Assembly: GCF_001921215.1 (NCBI RefSeq)
Contig: NZ_MSIF01000019.1
Span: 1-64,000 of the forward strand
Direction of reading: 5' to 3'
Length of the DNA: 64,000 nucleotides
Source: Actinophytocola xinjiangensis
GTDB taxonomy: Bacteria; Actinomycetota; Actinomycetes; Mycobacteriales; Pseudonocardiaceae
In this document: positions 30,574 to 39,508 of the stretch, piece after piece
How the letters are laid out: each line of letters opens with the position of its first letter
How positions within the stretch are numbered: the stretch's first letter is position 1
Program-made: the position numbers and the translations under genes
The notes under the pieces: generated by a model
Database searches by the model: none
The model's input: only the letters and a program-made list of their open reading frames with translations
Told to the model about the DNA's origin: nothing

Positions 30574-31784
30574 TCAGGCCGGGGTGAACGAGATCCGAAG
30601 TGACGCCGGGCCCCGGGTGAAGACGCCCTCGTCGACCGGGGATTCCTCGGCGAGCCGAAGGTCGGGCAGGGCGTCGAGGAGCTGGTTCGTCGCGACCTCG
30701 ATCTCGGTTCTGGCGAGCAGGGCGCCGACGCAGAAATGGCGGCCCAGGGCGAAGGCGACGTGGTTGGCGGCGGCGGAGAACGCGGTGCCGGTCGGGAGGT
30801 CGTCGCGGAACAGGGTGAAGGTGTCGGGGTCGGTGAACTGGTGGGGGTCGCGGTTGGCGGCACCGATGAGGCAGATGACGGTGCTGCCGGCGGGGATGGT
30901 GCCGCCGGTGACCGGGACGTCCTCGGCGACCTGGCGCATGATCATGTGGACGGGTGGGCTGTGGCGCAGGGTCTCGGCGAACGCGCGGTCGATCAGGGTC
31001 CGGTCGGCGCGCACGGCCGCCAGCTGGTCGGGGTTGTCCAGCAGGTTGCGGAACAGGCTGGCGACAGCCTTGTCGGTGGTTTCGCCCCCGGCGGCCAGCA
31101 GCAGGCTGACGAACGCCTTGATCTCCTCGTCGGACATGCGGGTGCCGTCGATCTCGGCGCGGCACAGGGCGGAGAGCAGGTCCTCGCCCAGGTTCTCCCG
31201 GCGGTGGCGGATGATGGGGATCACGTGGGCGGCGAGTTCGTCGCGGGTCCGCAGGCCGGCGGCAGCGACGTCCTCGTCCTGGCTGAGGTTGCCGAGGTAG
31301 GCGATCATCGCCGTGTACCACTTCTGGAAGCGGTCGTGGTTGTCCCGGTCGAGACCCAGCATGTCCACGATGACGTTGATCGGGAACCGGCGGGCGAACT
31401 CGGTGACCAGGTCGGCCGTTCCGCGCTCGCGGAACCGGTCGATCAGTTCCCGCGCGTTGCGTTCGATCACCGGGCGGAACCTGGTCTCCAGCTCGTGTCC
31501 GCGGAACGCGGGGGCCACGAGGGCGCGGCGGACGGCGTGTTCCCGGCCGCTCAGCTGGAGAATTGTCCGGCCGTGCACGGGGGCGATCTGCCAGTCGTAG
31601 TTCTCCGTGGTGAAAACCGGATCGCGGAAGGCGCGGGACACGTCCTCGTACCGGGAGATCACGTAACTTCGGGTGGCTTCGTGCCACAGCAGCGGGTGTT
31701 CCTCGCGCAGGGGCGGTAGACCGGGTACGGGTCGGCGGCGAATTCGGCGGACAGGAGGTCGGGGATTTCTCGTGCCGAGCTCAT
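30574..31784 (-). CDS. Cytochrome P450, with a 1-nt frameshift near the N-terminus (possible pseudogene)
   Basis: The main frame has the P450 hallmarks: I-helix LLLAAGGETTDKA, ExxR in FAETLRHSPP, and heme loop FALGRHFCVGALLA. The normal N-terminus, MSSAREIPDLLSAEF then ADPYPVYRP, lies in another frame from ATG 31784 (or 31793). The two frames would join if the G4 run at 31710-31713 had one more G: DPYPVYRP would continue as LREEHPLLWHEA. Restored length is about 403 aa, normal for bacterial class I P450s. The rest is intact, so this is either a sequencing error, a very recent mutation or a pseudogene. Redox partners are not nearby. Substrate unknown. Confidence 0.85.
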
Positions 31785-31828
31785 CTTTCCCATGATGACA
31801 GGGAAAAGACCGTACGGCGACACGGTCC

Positions 31829-33838
31829 TCAGCCGGCCGGGAGCCGCCACAGCTGGATCGCGTTGTCGTTGTTCCCGGTGACCAGAATGCCGTTGGGGGT
31901 GAAGGCGACGGCGGTGACACCGGGAATCTTCTCGCCGATCCGGTTCCCGGTGTCCAGGTCCCACACCGTCGCGCCGGTCATCGCGTCGACCGTGGCGAGG
32001 CGCCGGCCGTCCGGGCTGAGCGCGATCCGCTCGGCGCTGGTGGCGATGGTGAGCGGTTGCCGCAGCTGGTTGCGGCTGGCCGTGTCCCACCAGCGCACCA
32101 CGGCGTCCTCGGCGTCGGTGGACCGGTCGGGGCTGACCGTCAGCTGGGTGGCGCCGTCGTCGGTGTAGACGTAGCTCCGGAGCTGTTCGTCGTCCGGCAG
32201 GGAGATGCCTTCGGCGATCTTCCGCCGGGTCGCCACGTCCCAACCGGCCAGGCCGCTGGTGATCAACGTGCGGGAGTCGGGGCTGAATCCCCAGGCCGAT
32301 CTCTCCTCGACACCACCGAGCGATCGGCGGGCGTTGACGTCCCAGAGCCGGATCTGCCGGTCGTAGTCGCTGCTCACGGCCAGGACGCGGCCGTCGGGGC
32401 TCAGCATCGGCCAGACGTTGCCGTAGAAGCGGTCCTCGCCGGTGAGGTCGGGGCTGAACGGTCCGACCGGTTGCCGGCCGGTGGTCAGGTCCCAGTGCTC
32501 CACGACGATCCGCTGGTCCTCGTCCTCGCCTTCCACGCGGGCGGTGACCAGGGTGCGGTTGTCGGGGGCGAACACGGCGTGGCGGACCCCGTCGCCGCTG
32601 AACGAGCCGAGGATCTGTCCGATCTGGTCCTGGGTCGCCGAGTCCCACGACTGCACGGTCCGGTCCTCGAACCGGGCGGTGATCACGGCGCCGTCCGGGC
32701 TGACCATCAGGGACGTCACCGGGGACGTGCCGGTCATGTCGGTGCCGATCCGCTCGATCACCGGTGCCTGCTGGGACGGTGCCGGCCGTGCGGGCCGCTC
32801 CGAGGGCCACACCGACCAGACCAGGGCCCCGGCGAGCGCGAGCACGACGACCAGCGCGGCGGCCGCGATCCACCGCCGGGGGCGCCGCGCCCGGGCCTCG
32901 ACCCTGGTCGAACGCGGGGGAGGGCCGGTGACCAGCACGGTGGCGTCGCGTCCCGGTTCGAGGAACTCGCCGACCTCGGCCTGGCGGCGCACGATCAGCT
33001 GGTGCACGTCCTGCGGCCACGGCCGCACGGCCGGCGCGATCTGCCCGATCGACGCCAGCACCGCGGCCGGCGTCGGCCGGTCGGCGGGGTCCTTGGCCAG
33101 GCAGGGTTCGACGATCCGCCGCACCGCGTCGGGCACACCGGCCAGTCGCGGGTCGTGGCGCACGATGTTGGTCAGCGTGTGCAGGGTCGTGGCTCCCACG
33201 AACGGGCTGGCTCCGGTCGCGGCCGCGACCACCACCGACCCCAGCGCGAACACGTCGCCCGCCGGTCCGACCGCACCGCCGTCGGCCTGCTCGGGCGACA
33301 TGAACGCCGGTGAACCCACCAGCCACCCCGTGCGGGTCAGCTCGTCGCTCTCGCTGACCGCCCGCACGATCCCGAAGTCGATCACCCGGGGCCCGTCGTC
33401 GGTGAGCAACACGTTGGAGGGTTTGAGGTCGCGGTGCACCAGCCCCGCGCGGTGGATGTGGGTCAACGCCGACGCGAGCCCGGCGGCCAGGCGCAGCACC
33501 GCCGGCTCGGGCAGCGCACCGACCGTGGTGAGTGCCTCGTGCAGCGACGGTCCCGGGACGAACACCGACGCCAGCCACGGTGTCGGCGCGTCCGGGTCGG
33601 CGTCCACGACGGCGGCGGTGTAGGCGCCGGACACCGCTTTCGACGCCGCCACCTCGCGCCGGAACCGCGCCCGGAACCCGTCGTCGTCGGCCAGTGGCTC
33701 GTGCACCAGCTTCACCGCGACCAGCCGGCCGTCCGGTGCGCTGCCCAGCAGCACCCGGCCCATGCCGCCCTGCCCCAACTCGGCCACCACCCCGTAGGGC
33801 CCGACCGTCGAGGTCGCGGCCGTCCGCAACGCCTTCAC
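31829..33838 (-). CDS. Ser/Thr protein kinase with WD40 repeats
   Basis: 669 aa from GTG 33838, just before the kinase domain. Kinase (about 10-270): glycine loop GQGGMGRVLLG, VAVKLV lysine, HRDLKPSNVLL catalytic loop, DFGIVRA, and SPEQ in place of APE. A single membrane helix near 340-360 (AAAALVVVLALAGALVW) is followed by a C-terminal WD40-type propeller with repeats such as LSPDGR, LWDV, FSPDSRTL and LSPDGRRLATV. The sensor half should be extracellular and the kinase cytoplasmic. Signal and substrate unknown. Confidence 0.92.
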   Translation of the reverse strand: MKALRTAATSTVGPYGVVAELGQGGMGRVLLGSAPDGRLVAVKLVHEPLADDDGFRARFRREVAASKAVSGAYTAAVVDADPDAPTPWLASVFVPGPSLHEALTTVGALPEPAVLRLAAGLASALTHIHRAGLVHRDLKPSNVLLTDDGPRVIDFGIVRAVSESDELTRTGWLVGSPAFMSPEQADGGAVGPAGDVFALGSVVVAAATGASPFVGATTLHTLTNIVRHDPRLAGVPDAVRRIVEPCLAKDPADRPTPAAVLASIGQIAPAVRPWPQDVHQLIVRRQAEVGEFLEPGRDATVLVTGPPPRSTRVEARARRPRRWIAAAALVVVLALAGALVWSVWPSERPARPAPSQQAPVIERIGTDMTGTSPVTSLMVSPDGAVITARFEDRTVQSWDSATQDQIGQILGSFSGDGVRHAVFAPDNRTLVTARVEGEDEDQRIVVEHWDLTTGRQPVGPFSPDLTGEDRFYGNVWPMLSPDGRVLAVSSDYDRQIRLWDVNARRSLGGVEERSAWGFSPDSRTLITSGLAGWDVATRRKIAEGISLPDDEQLRSYVYTDDGATQLTVSPDRSTDAEDAVVRWWDTASRNQLRQPLTIATSAERIALSPDGRRLATVDAMTGATVWDLDTGNRIGEKIPGVTAVAFTPNGILVTGNNDNAIQLWRLPAG

Positions 33839-33951
33839 CCGCCCAGTCTTCCCCCGGTGCCGCGAACGGCTCCGGAGGTGGCACCGGGCGGTCAGCCGGA
33901 ATGCACCTGGCGAGGACCCCGAGGTGATCACGGTCCGTACGATGCGCTGGT

Positions 33952-34317
33952 ATGAGCAGGCTTCTCGCGGGACTGGGGGCCGTGGCGGTGCTGGTGGGGT
34001 GTGTTGGCTGTTCGTCGGCCGACGCGCCCGCCGAAGACGACACGGGGCCGGTGACGGTGACGTTGAAGGTGTCCAGCTACACCCGGACGGTGACGGTGAG
34101 CTGGAGCATGCTGGGCACCACGGCGGTCCCGCCGGCGCCCCGGGAGGTGACGCCGCCGTGGTCGGAGGAACGGGAGGTGGAGCGGGGGACCAGGGTGGCC
34201 CTGGTCGCGTCCGTCTCCATCGCCGCGTGCGAGATCCTGGTCGACGGGAAAAGTGTGGTGAAGGCGCATTCGCGGCTGTCGGGGGAGGGGGCGGAATGCG
34301 TGCACTCCGTGGAGTGA
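33952..34317 (+). CDS. Small lipoprotein, MmpS-like
   Basis: 121 aa. Signal peptide MSRLLAGLGAVAVLVG ends in a lipobox-like LVGCVGC. The mature part has VTVTLKVSS near the start and CEILVDGKSVVKAHSRLSG near the end, shared with the next gene and with the MmpS family (beta-sandwich partners of MmpL transporters). It is shorter and more divergent than its neighbour. The two overlap by 22 nt. No MmpL gene is in the window. Confidence 0.68.
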   Translation: MSRLLAGLGAVAVLVGCVGCSSADAPAEDDTGPVTVTLKVSSYTRTVTVSWSMLGTTAVPPAPREVTPPWSEEREVERGTRVALVASVSIAACEILVDGKSVVKAHSRLSGEGAECVHSVE

Positions 34318-34700
34318 TCGTCGCGGCCCTGCTGTGCGCGGGGTGTTCGGCGCAGGACACCCCGGCCGAGCCGGCCGGTCCGCGTGAGGTGACGTTACGG
34401 GTGACCGGTGAGGACTGGGACAGCGCCGACATCGCGATCACCGCCGACGACGAGGCCTTGCCGATCGAGTCCGTGCCGCTGCCGTGGACGCGGGAACTGC
34501 CCTACGACTCGTCGAGCACGCTGTGGCTGTTCGCGAGGTTCACCTACCAGGAGGGGAAGAACACCACCGGCGCCGACCTGGCCTGCGAGATCCTGGTCGA
34601 CGGCAAGCGGGTGGACAGGGTCGACGCCCGGTCGCGGCTCAACGAGGAGGGCGACGCGGTCGTCGAGGAGCACGCGGTGTGCTCGTACACGCCGGCATGA
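34296..34700 (+). CDS. MmpS-family-like lipoprotein
   Basis: 134 aa from ATG 34296 (GGGGGAGGGGG upstream), overlapping the previous gene. Lipobox LLCAGC after a short signal. The mature domain follows the MmpS pattern: VTLRVTG, SADIAIT, LPWTRELP, ACEILVDGKRVD and a final Cys. It is a paralogue of the preceding gene (VTLKV/VTLRV, CEILVDGK). MmpS proteins normally help RND-type lipid exporters; here the next gene is a MurJ-like flippase, so the partner is unclear. Confidence 0.72.
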   Translation: MRALRGVIVAALLCAGCSAQDTPAEPAGPREVTLRVTGEDWDSADIAITADDEALPIESVPLPWTRELPYDSSSTLWLFARFTYQEGKNTTGADLACEILVDGKRVDRVDARSRLNEEGDAVVEEHAVCSYTPA

Positions 34701-34765
34701 GAGCCGGATGAGGATCGCTTCACCTTCGGTGCCTGGCCGGTGGGTCTGGCTAGGGTCCGTGGCCG

Positions 34766-36247
34766 ATGAGTGTGCGAGGGGCGGCGTTGCTGACCGCCGC
34801 GTTGACCGCGGCCGGCGCCGCGCTGGGACTGGGACGCGACGTGGTGGTCGCCGCCGTGTTCGGGGCCGGCCCGGCGATGGACGCGTTCCTGGTGGCGCAG
34901 GGGCTGATGAACCTGGTGCTGGGGCTGGTGTCCGGTGCGCTGGCCAAGGCGGTGGTGCCGGTGGTGGCGCGGGCCGGGGCCGAGGGGCTGGTCACGGTCC
35001 GCGCGGCGCTGGGCCTGTCGTGTGTGGTGCTGGCGGCGGGCGGGGTCGCGATGTGGCTGGGGGCGCCGGCGGTGGTGGCGGTGCTGGCCCCCGGGTTCGG
35101 CCCGGCGACCACGGCGCTGGCCGTCGACCTGACCAGGGTCGTGCTGGTCGCCACCGTGCTGGTCAGCGCGACGAACCTGCTGGCCGGCGCCGGTCAGGCG
35201 GTGGGCCGTTTCGCCCCGGCGGCGTCGCAGGGGGTCGGGTTCAACGTGGTGATGATCGCCTCGGCGGCGTTGGCCGGCCCGGTGTTCGGGGCGCACGCGC
35301 TGGCGTGGGGTTTCGTGGTGGGCTCGGCGGTGCGGCTGCTGATCCAGCTGCCGGCGTTCGGGTGGCGGCTTCCGCTGCCGTCGCTGCGGTGGCGTGATCC
35401 CGGCCTGGCCGAGGTGGTGCGGCTGGTGCCGGCGTTGCTGGTGGGCAGCGCGGCGTCGACCGTCAACACGCTGGTGGACCGGGCGGTGGCGTCGACGGTG
35501 TCCGACGGGGCGATCGCGTCGGTGAACTTCGCGGCGCGGCTGGTGTCGACGGTGGACCTGGTGTTGGTCGCGACGGTCCTCGCGGCGCTGTACCCGAAGC
35601 TGGCGCTGGCGGCGCGTCCCGGGCGGCTGGCCGAACTGCGTGGGTTGGTCGAGCGGGGCGCGGGGGCGCTGGTCGCCGTGCTGGTGCCGGTGGTGGTCGT
35701 GGTCGTGTTGACCGCGCAGCCGGTGGTGCGGCTGGTGTTCGCCCGTGGCGCGTTCGACGACCGGGCGGTGGCGATGACCGCGTCGGTGACCGCCGTGCTG
35801 GCCTGCGGGTTGCCGGCCCTGGCGGTGCGGGAGGTGTGTGCCCGCACCGCGTACGCGGTGGGCGACGGCGGGATCGCCGTGCGGTCGGCGCTGGTGGCGG
35901 TCGTGGTCAACGTCGGCGGTGATGTGCTGCTGGCGCCCCGGTTCGGTGTCGCCGGCATCGCCGGGGCGACGGTGGCCGCCGGTGTGGCCGGCGCGGTCGT
36001 GGCCGTCGTCGGCCTGCATCGCCGACATGGCGCGTTGCCCGCGTTGACCCGCCCACTGCTCGGTGTCGCGGCGGCGGGGTCGGTGGCGGCGGTCGCGGGT
36101 CTGGTGGCTCGCTGGCTGACCGGGGGAGTGCCGGACGTCGTGGCGGTCGCGGTCGTCGGTGCGGTCGTGCTGGTCAGCTATGTGGCGGTGGTGCGGGTGA
36201 CCGCGCCGGGACCGTTGCGGCTACTGCTCGGCACCGTGCGCCGGTGA
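34766..36247 (+). CDS. MurJ/MviN-family lipid flippase
   Basis: 493 aa, about 13-14 hydrophobic segments, few charges between them. The N-terminus GRDVVVAAVFGAGPAMDAFLVAQ and the central FSGARLVS-like VNFAARLVSTVDLV are typical MviN/MurJ (lipid II flippase) features. It lacks the long cytoplasmic pseudokinase of mycobacterial MviN. It may be a paralogue for another polyprenyl-linked substrate. Its 3' end overlaps the convergent CofE-like gene by 27 nt. Confidence 0.85.
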   Translation: MSVRGAALLTAALTAAGAALGLGRDVVVAAVFGAGPAMDAFLVAQGLMNLVLGLVSGALAKAVVPVVARAGAEGLVTVRAALGLSCVVLAAGGVAMWLGAPAVVAVLAPGFGPATTALAVDLTRVVLVATVLVSATNLLAGAGQAVGRFAPAASQGVGFNVVMIASAALAGPVFGAHALAWGFVVGSAVRLLIQLPAFGWRLPLPSLRWRDPGLAEVVRLVPALLVGSAASTVNTLVDRAVASTVSDGAIASVNFAARLVSTVDLVLVATVLAALYPKLALAARPGRLAELRGLVERGAGALVAVLVPVVVVVVLTAQPVVRLVFARGAFDDRAVAMTASVTAVLACGLPALAVREVCARTAYAVGDGGIAVRSALVAVVVNVGGDVLLAPRFGVAGIAGATVAAGVAGAVVAVVGLHRRHGALPALTRPLLGVAAAGSVAAVAGLVARWLTGGVPDVVAVAVVGAVVLVSYVAVVRVTAPGPLRLLLGTVRR

Positions 36248-36901
36248 GCGCAGCAGGACGGCCGGGGTGGACTGGCGGCGGTGCCCGAGCGGGTTGTCGG
36301 CCAGCACGGCGAGCAGCGTCGCGGCCGGTGGGCAGCCGGGTGAGCGGCCTCGCACGGATCCACCCCGGTCGTTGACGTCGACGACCGCGACCGGCAGGCC
36401 CAGCCGCACCGCGAGGTGGTGGGCCAGTAGCTGCGCCTCGCCCTCGGACAGCGGCGGCAGCAGGGTTTCCGGGTAGGCGCCGCGGGCGCCGTCGAGGTCG
36501 CGGGCCACCGTGCCGGCGATCCGGTAGAAGACGCCGGGCACGCCCAGCGGGCGGGTCAGCGCGGACGCCGCGGCGGCCCAGAGCACCCGCAGGTAGCCGG
36601 TCTCGTCCAGGACGTACTGCATCTTCGCCGGGACCGAGAGGCCTTCGGAGTCGCCGACCGGGCGTACCGCGTTGGCGAGGACCCTGGCCAGCCAGCGGGC
36701 CCGGTCCGCCGGGATCGTCCGGCCGCTGGTGACGATCGCCGCCTTCTCCGCGACGGCCAGCACGCGGTGTTCCTGGCCGGGCGTGTCGACGTCGGCGAGC
36801 GCGGCGGCCAGGACCGCGCCGAGGTCGTGGTGCTCGGTCAGCCACGGTGTGCGCAGCACCGTCCGTTCCCAGCGGCGGCCGTCGATCCGCGCGTCCGACA
36901 T
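36221..36901 (-). CDS. F420-0:gamma-glutamyl ligase-like (CofE-related) protein
   Basis: 226 aa from ATG 36901 with GGAAGGGG upstream. Motifs EKAAIVTSGRTIP, GVPGVFYRIAGTVARDLDGA, VVDVNDRGGSVRGRS and ADNPLGHRRQSTP match proteins annotated as F420-0:gamma-glutamyl ligase outside the F420 operon. Whether this branch makes F420 is not established, and no other F420 gene is nearby. Converges on the MurJ-like gene. Confidence 0.68.
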   Translation of the reverse strand: MSDARIDGRRWERTVLRTPWLTEHHDLGAVLAAALADVDTPGQEHRVLAVAEKAAIVTSGRTIPADRARWLARVLANAVRPVGDSEGLSVPAKMQYVLDETGYLRVLWAAAASALTRPLGVPGVFYRIAGTVARDLDGARGAYPETLLPPLSEGEAQLLAHHLAVRLGLPVAVVDVNDRGGSVRGRSPGCPPAATLLAVLADNPLGHRRQSTPAVLLRSPAHGAEQ

Positions 36902-37060
36902 CGGTTTCCCCTTCCCGCGCACCGCTGATCACTGACTGAGCGCAGCATGGCCACCGGGGATGAAGCCACGATGAAGGTCGTCTGACGGCGTAACCTTCCG
37001 CTGCCCGCCGGTCCTGGCCCGGTGCGACGCTGGCCGCGACGGCGACGGGAGTTGAGCGCG

Positions 37061-37507
37061 GTGACGGTGACGTTCGGCCGGATCGGCCAGGTGTTCCTGC
37101 TGATGGCGGTGGTGCTCGCGGCGGCGGCGCTGGCGTGTCTGGCGGTGCTGGACGCGCCGGTCAGGGGCGTGGCGACTCCGGTGGTCGCGGGCGCGGGCCT
37201 GATCCTCGGGGCGCAGGGCCTGGTGTGGACGGTGGTGCAGCGCCAGATGTTCGGCAGTCTGGCGGCGCTGCGTCGCGCGGCGGGGGAACCGCTGCGCACC
37301 GCGACGGTCCTCGCGGTGCGTGGCACGTCCAGCCAGATCGGCGCGGAGGCGGTGGCCCGCCTGGACCTGGTGATCGACGGCCGGCCGGTGCGCCGCTACG
37401 TCCGGGTCCCGTTCAACCACGCCGCGACCGTCCACCCGGGACGTGAGCTCCCGGTCCGTACCGACGGCACCCGGGCGTTGATCGTCGAATGGGACCTACT
37501 CCCCTGA
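37061..37507 (+). CDS. Membrane protein of unknown function
   Basis: 148 aa from GTG 37061 (GGGAG 9 nt upstream); GTG 37022 would add 13 mostly basic residues. Two membrane helices near the N-terminus (VFLLMAVVLAAAALACLAV and ATPVVAGAGLILGAQGLVW) precede a soluble domain of about 85 residues with beta-strand pattern (TATVLAVRGTSSQIGAEA, ending ALIVEWDLLP). I do not recognise the family. Confidence 0.65.
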   Translation: MTVTFGRIGQVFLLMAVVLAAAALACLAVLDAPVRGVATPVVAGAGLILGAQGLVWTVVQRQMFGSLAALRRAAGEPLRTATVLAVRGTSSQIGAEAVARLDLVIDGRPVRRYVRVPFNHAATVHPGRELPVRTDGTRALIVEWDLLP

Positions 37508-37530
37508 TCACTATTTTTATTAACTAACAA

Positions 37531-37555
37531 CTATATAGATGTCCGATATTATCGC
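37531..37555. repeat. Dispersed 25-nt element, copy B
   Basis: Same element as at 30490-30514 with one mismatch. It lies between the 3' ends of convergent genes in an AT-rich patch. A second block (37591-37606) resembles 30547-30562, at nearly the same distance, so about 75 nt may share ancestry. Confidence 0.65.
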
Positions 37556-37646
37556 TCGATCTCGAGCTGATCCGGTTGACACCACAGACAAAGAAGCCAG
37601 GACGGGAGAGGTCAGGCTCCGGGCCGGAGCCAGACCTCGTCGCGGA

Positions 37647-37997
37647 TCAGTAGACCTGGTAGGCCATGACGAGTTTGTTGCCGACGTTCCACTCGCCGGA
37701 ACCGGCCTGGAAGATCTTGCTGGTGCACTCGCGGTCGTCGAACAGTTCGATCGTGTCGGCGTACTCGTTGCCCACGAAGAACAACGACGTCATCGGCCCG
37801 TTCTTCCACGGCGCGACACAGCCGGAGTTGTAGGTGCCGTAGACGTTGATGGCGTCGCCGTCTTGGAAGCTCAGGATGGCCTGCCAGCGCAGTTGTTGGG
37901 TGTCGGCCTGGGCGGTGGCGCCGGTGGACAGTGTGCCGAGCACACCGATGGCCAGCACGGCGATCAGGCGTCGAAGGTGCGCGAGGGTGCGCGACAT
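37647..37997 (-). CDS. Small secreted protein
   Basis: 116 aa; strong ribosome site (GGGGGAGGAACC). Signal peptide with RRLIAVLAIGVLGTLSTGATA and cleavage near AQA. The mature about 85 residues hold two Cys (CVAPW, ECTSK) and aromatic strands; probably a small beta-rich extracellular protein. Family not recognised. Confidence 0.68.
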   Translation of the reverse strand: MSRTLAHLRRLIAVLAIGVLGTLSTGATAQADTQQLRWQAILSFQDGDAINVYGTYNSGCVAPWKNGPMTSLFFVGNEYADTIELFDDRECTSKIFQAGSGEWNVGNKLVMAYQVY

Positions 37998-38161
37998 GAC
38001 GGTTCCTCCCCCTTGGATGACAGCGTCGTGGCGAGCATAGGCACGGCCGGTGACGGTGCACCATCGCGCGATCGGCGGTCACCCGATGTTCGGTGGGGGT
38101 TGTTGGGGTGCGTTCCGGCGCCGCCGTGGGTGGGGTTGGGCGGACCCACGGCGGCGGGTGC

Positions 38162-38524
38162 TCAGTGGGGTCCGGGTGCGGTGGGTCGCTGGGGGTACTG
38201 CTGCTGGGGCGGGTAGGGCTGGGTGGGTGCCGTGGGTGCGGCCGGCGCGGTGGGGCGGCGGTTGCCGACGGCGGCCGCGGCGACCATGCAGGCGACGCCG
38301 GTGAGTCCGAGCAGGACCGAGGTGGTGACCTCGATGATGTCCAGTCGCAGGAAGGTGTCGTCGTTGCCGGTGGTGTAGCACTCGGTGTTCTTGTCTGTTT
38401 CGGTCGGTGGTTCGCAGCGCCACTCGACGCCGCCGGCGAGCCGGGCCTCGGGTTCGGTGGCGTAGTTGTAGGCGAAGGCTGCGCCCAGGAACAGGAACCC
38501 GAGCACCAAGAAAACGATCTTCAC
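38162..38524 (-). CDS. Small membrane protein with Pro-rich tail
   Basis: 120 aa. N-terminal helix (IVFLVLGFLFLGAAFAYNYA), a short loop with two Cys, a second helix (TTSVLLGLTGVACMVAAAAVG), and a Pro/Gln-rich cytoplasmic tail (about 30 aa). Unknown function; the preceding minus-strand gene ends at 38624. Confidence 0.62.
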   Translation of the reverse strand: MKIVFLVLGFLFLGAAFAYNYATEPEARLAGGVEWRCEPPTETDKNTECYTTGNDDTFLRLDIIEVTTSVLLGLTGVACMVAAAAVGNRRPTAPAAPTAPTQPYPPQQQYPQRPTAPGPH

Positions 38525-38623
38525 TGTGTCATTCCTTCTGCTTCGCCTCAGTACGGCTGTGGCTACCGTGTCCTGGGCTCGTGATCGGCGGGTTGCCGCA
38601 GAATGATGGCACTGTCCACTGTG

Positions 38624-39508
38624 CTAGCCGCTGGTGGGAGCGGGTTTGGTGGCGAAGATCCAGCGGTTGGCGGCCAGGGCGTCGTGGGGTTCGGGCAGGG
38701 GGCCCCGGCCGTGGTGGCGGGTGAAGTCGTAGGGGGTGTGGGTGGTGGTGGTCCAGCCTCGGGTGGTGAGGTCGGCGGCGGAGTCGGGGCGGGGTTCGCG
38801 GTCGAACAGGGCGAGCAGGTCCACGCCGGTCTGGCGCAGGGTGGCGCTGTAGACGGGGCTGGCGCGGACTTCGGGGCGTTCCCAGCCGGTTTTGATTTCG
38901 TAGGCGAGGGTGCTGCCGGGGGCGGAGAGTCGGTCGACGGTGTCGATGAGGTGGCGTTCGGGGGCGCTGGGTAGGTAGAGCAGTAGTCCTTCGGCGAGCC
39001 AGGCGCAGGGGGTGGTGGGGTCGAATCCGGCGGCGGTGAGGGCGGGTGCCCAGTCGGTGCGCAGGTCGGCGCTGATGGGGGTGCGGGTGGTGTGGGGGGT
39101 GAGGTGGAGGCGGTCGAGGACGTGGTGTTTGAAGGTGAGGACTTCGGGGCGGTCGATTTCGTAGACGTGGCAGTCGGGTGGCCAGGGGAGGCGGTAGGCG
39201 CGGGTGTCGAGGCCGGCGCCGAGGAGCACGATCTGGCGGGCGCCGTGGTGGGTGGTGTGGAGGAGGTGGTCGTCCAGGACGCGGGTGCGTAGTCCGAAGT
39301 AGCGGGCGAGGCGTCCCCACAGGGGGTTGGTGTCGCCGCCGGGGATGTCGTGGGGGTGGAGGGGCCAGGTGCGGCAGGGGTGGGCGGCGCGGACGAAGTG
39401 TTCGGCGTGGTGGTCCTGGGCGAGGCTGTCGGTGCGGTGGGTTTCGATGGCGCGGGCGGCGGCGACGAGGAGGGCTGTCAGGCCGACGCCGTGTGGGGTG
39501 TCGGTGAT
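38624..39508 (-). CDS. SAM-dependent methyltransferase (TIGR00027/LCMT-like), apparent ATC start
   Basis: About 294 aa. It matches the actinobacterial TIGR00027 family: GVGLTALLVAAARAIETHR, LLGAGLDTRAYRLPWP (SAM motif I), VYEIDRPEVLTFK, and CAWLAEGLLLYLP. There is no ATG, GTG or TTG near the family N-terminus. An ATC at 39508 has GGAG five bases upstream and gives ITDTPHGVGLT, as expected for the family, so I use it; CTG (Leu of GVGLTALL) is another option. It overlaps the isochorismatase gene by 31 nt, suggesting coupling. Last gene of the EF-hand operon. Methyl acceptor unknown. Confidence 0.82.
   Translation of the reverse strand: MTDTPHGVGLTALLVAAARAIETHRTDSLAQDHHAEHFVRAAHPCRTWPLHPHDIPGGDTNPLWGRLARYFGLRTRVLDDHLLHTTHHGARQIVLLGAGLDTRAYRLPWPPDCHVYEIDRPEVLTFKHHVLDRLHLTPHTTRTPISADLRTDWAPALTAAGFDPTTPCAWLAEGLLLYLPSAPERHLIDTVDRLSAPGSTLAYEIKTGWERPEVRASPVYSATLRQTGVDLLALFDREPRPDSAADLTTRGWTTTTHTPYDFTRHHGRGPLPEPHDALAANRWIFATKPAPTSG

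Noticed and set aside
31700-31720. Programmed ribosomal frameshift in the P450
   Set aside because: No slippery heptamer, stem or stop arrangement typical of programmed shifting; P450s are not known to use it.
37539-38216. Plus-strand frame beginning inside repeat copy B
   Set aside because: Antisense to the small secreted protein gene at 37647-37997, which has a clear signal peptide and ribosome site.
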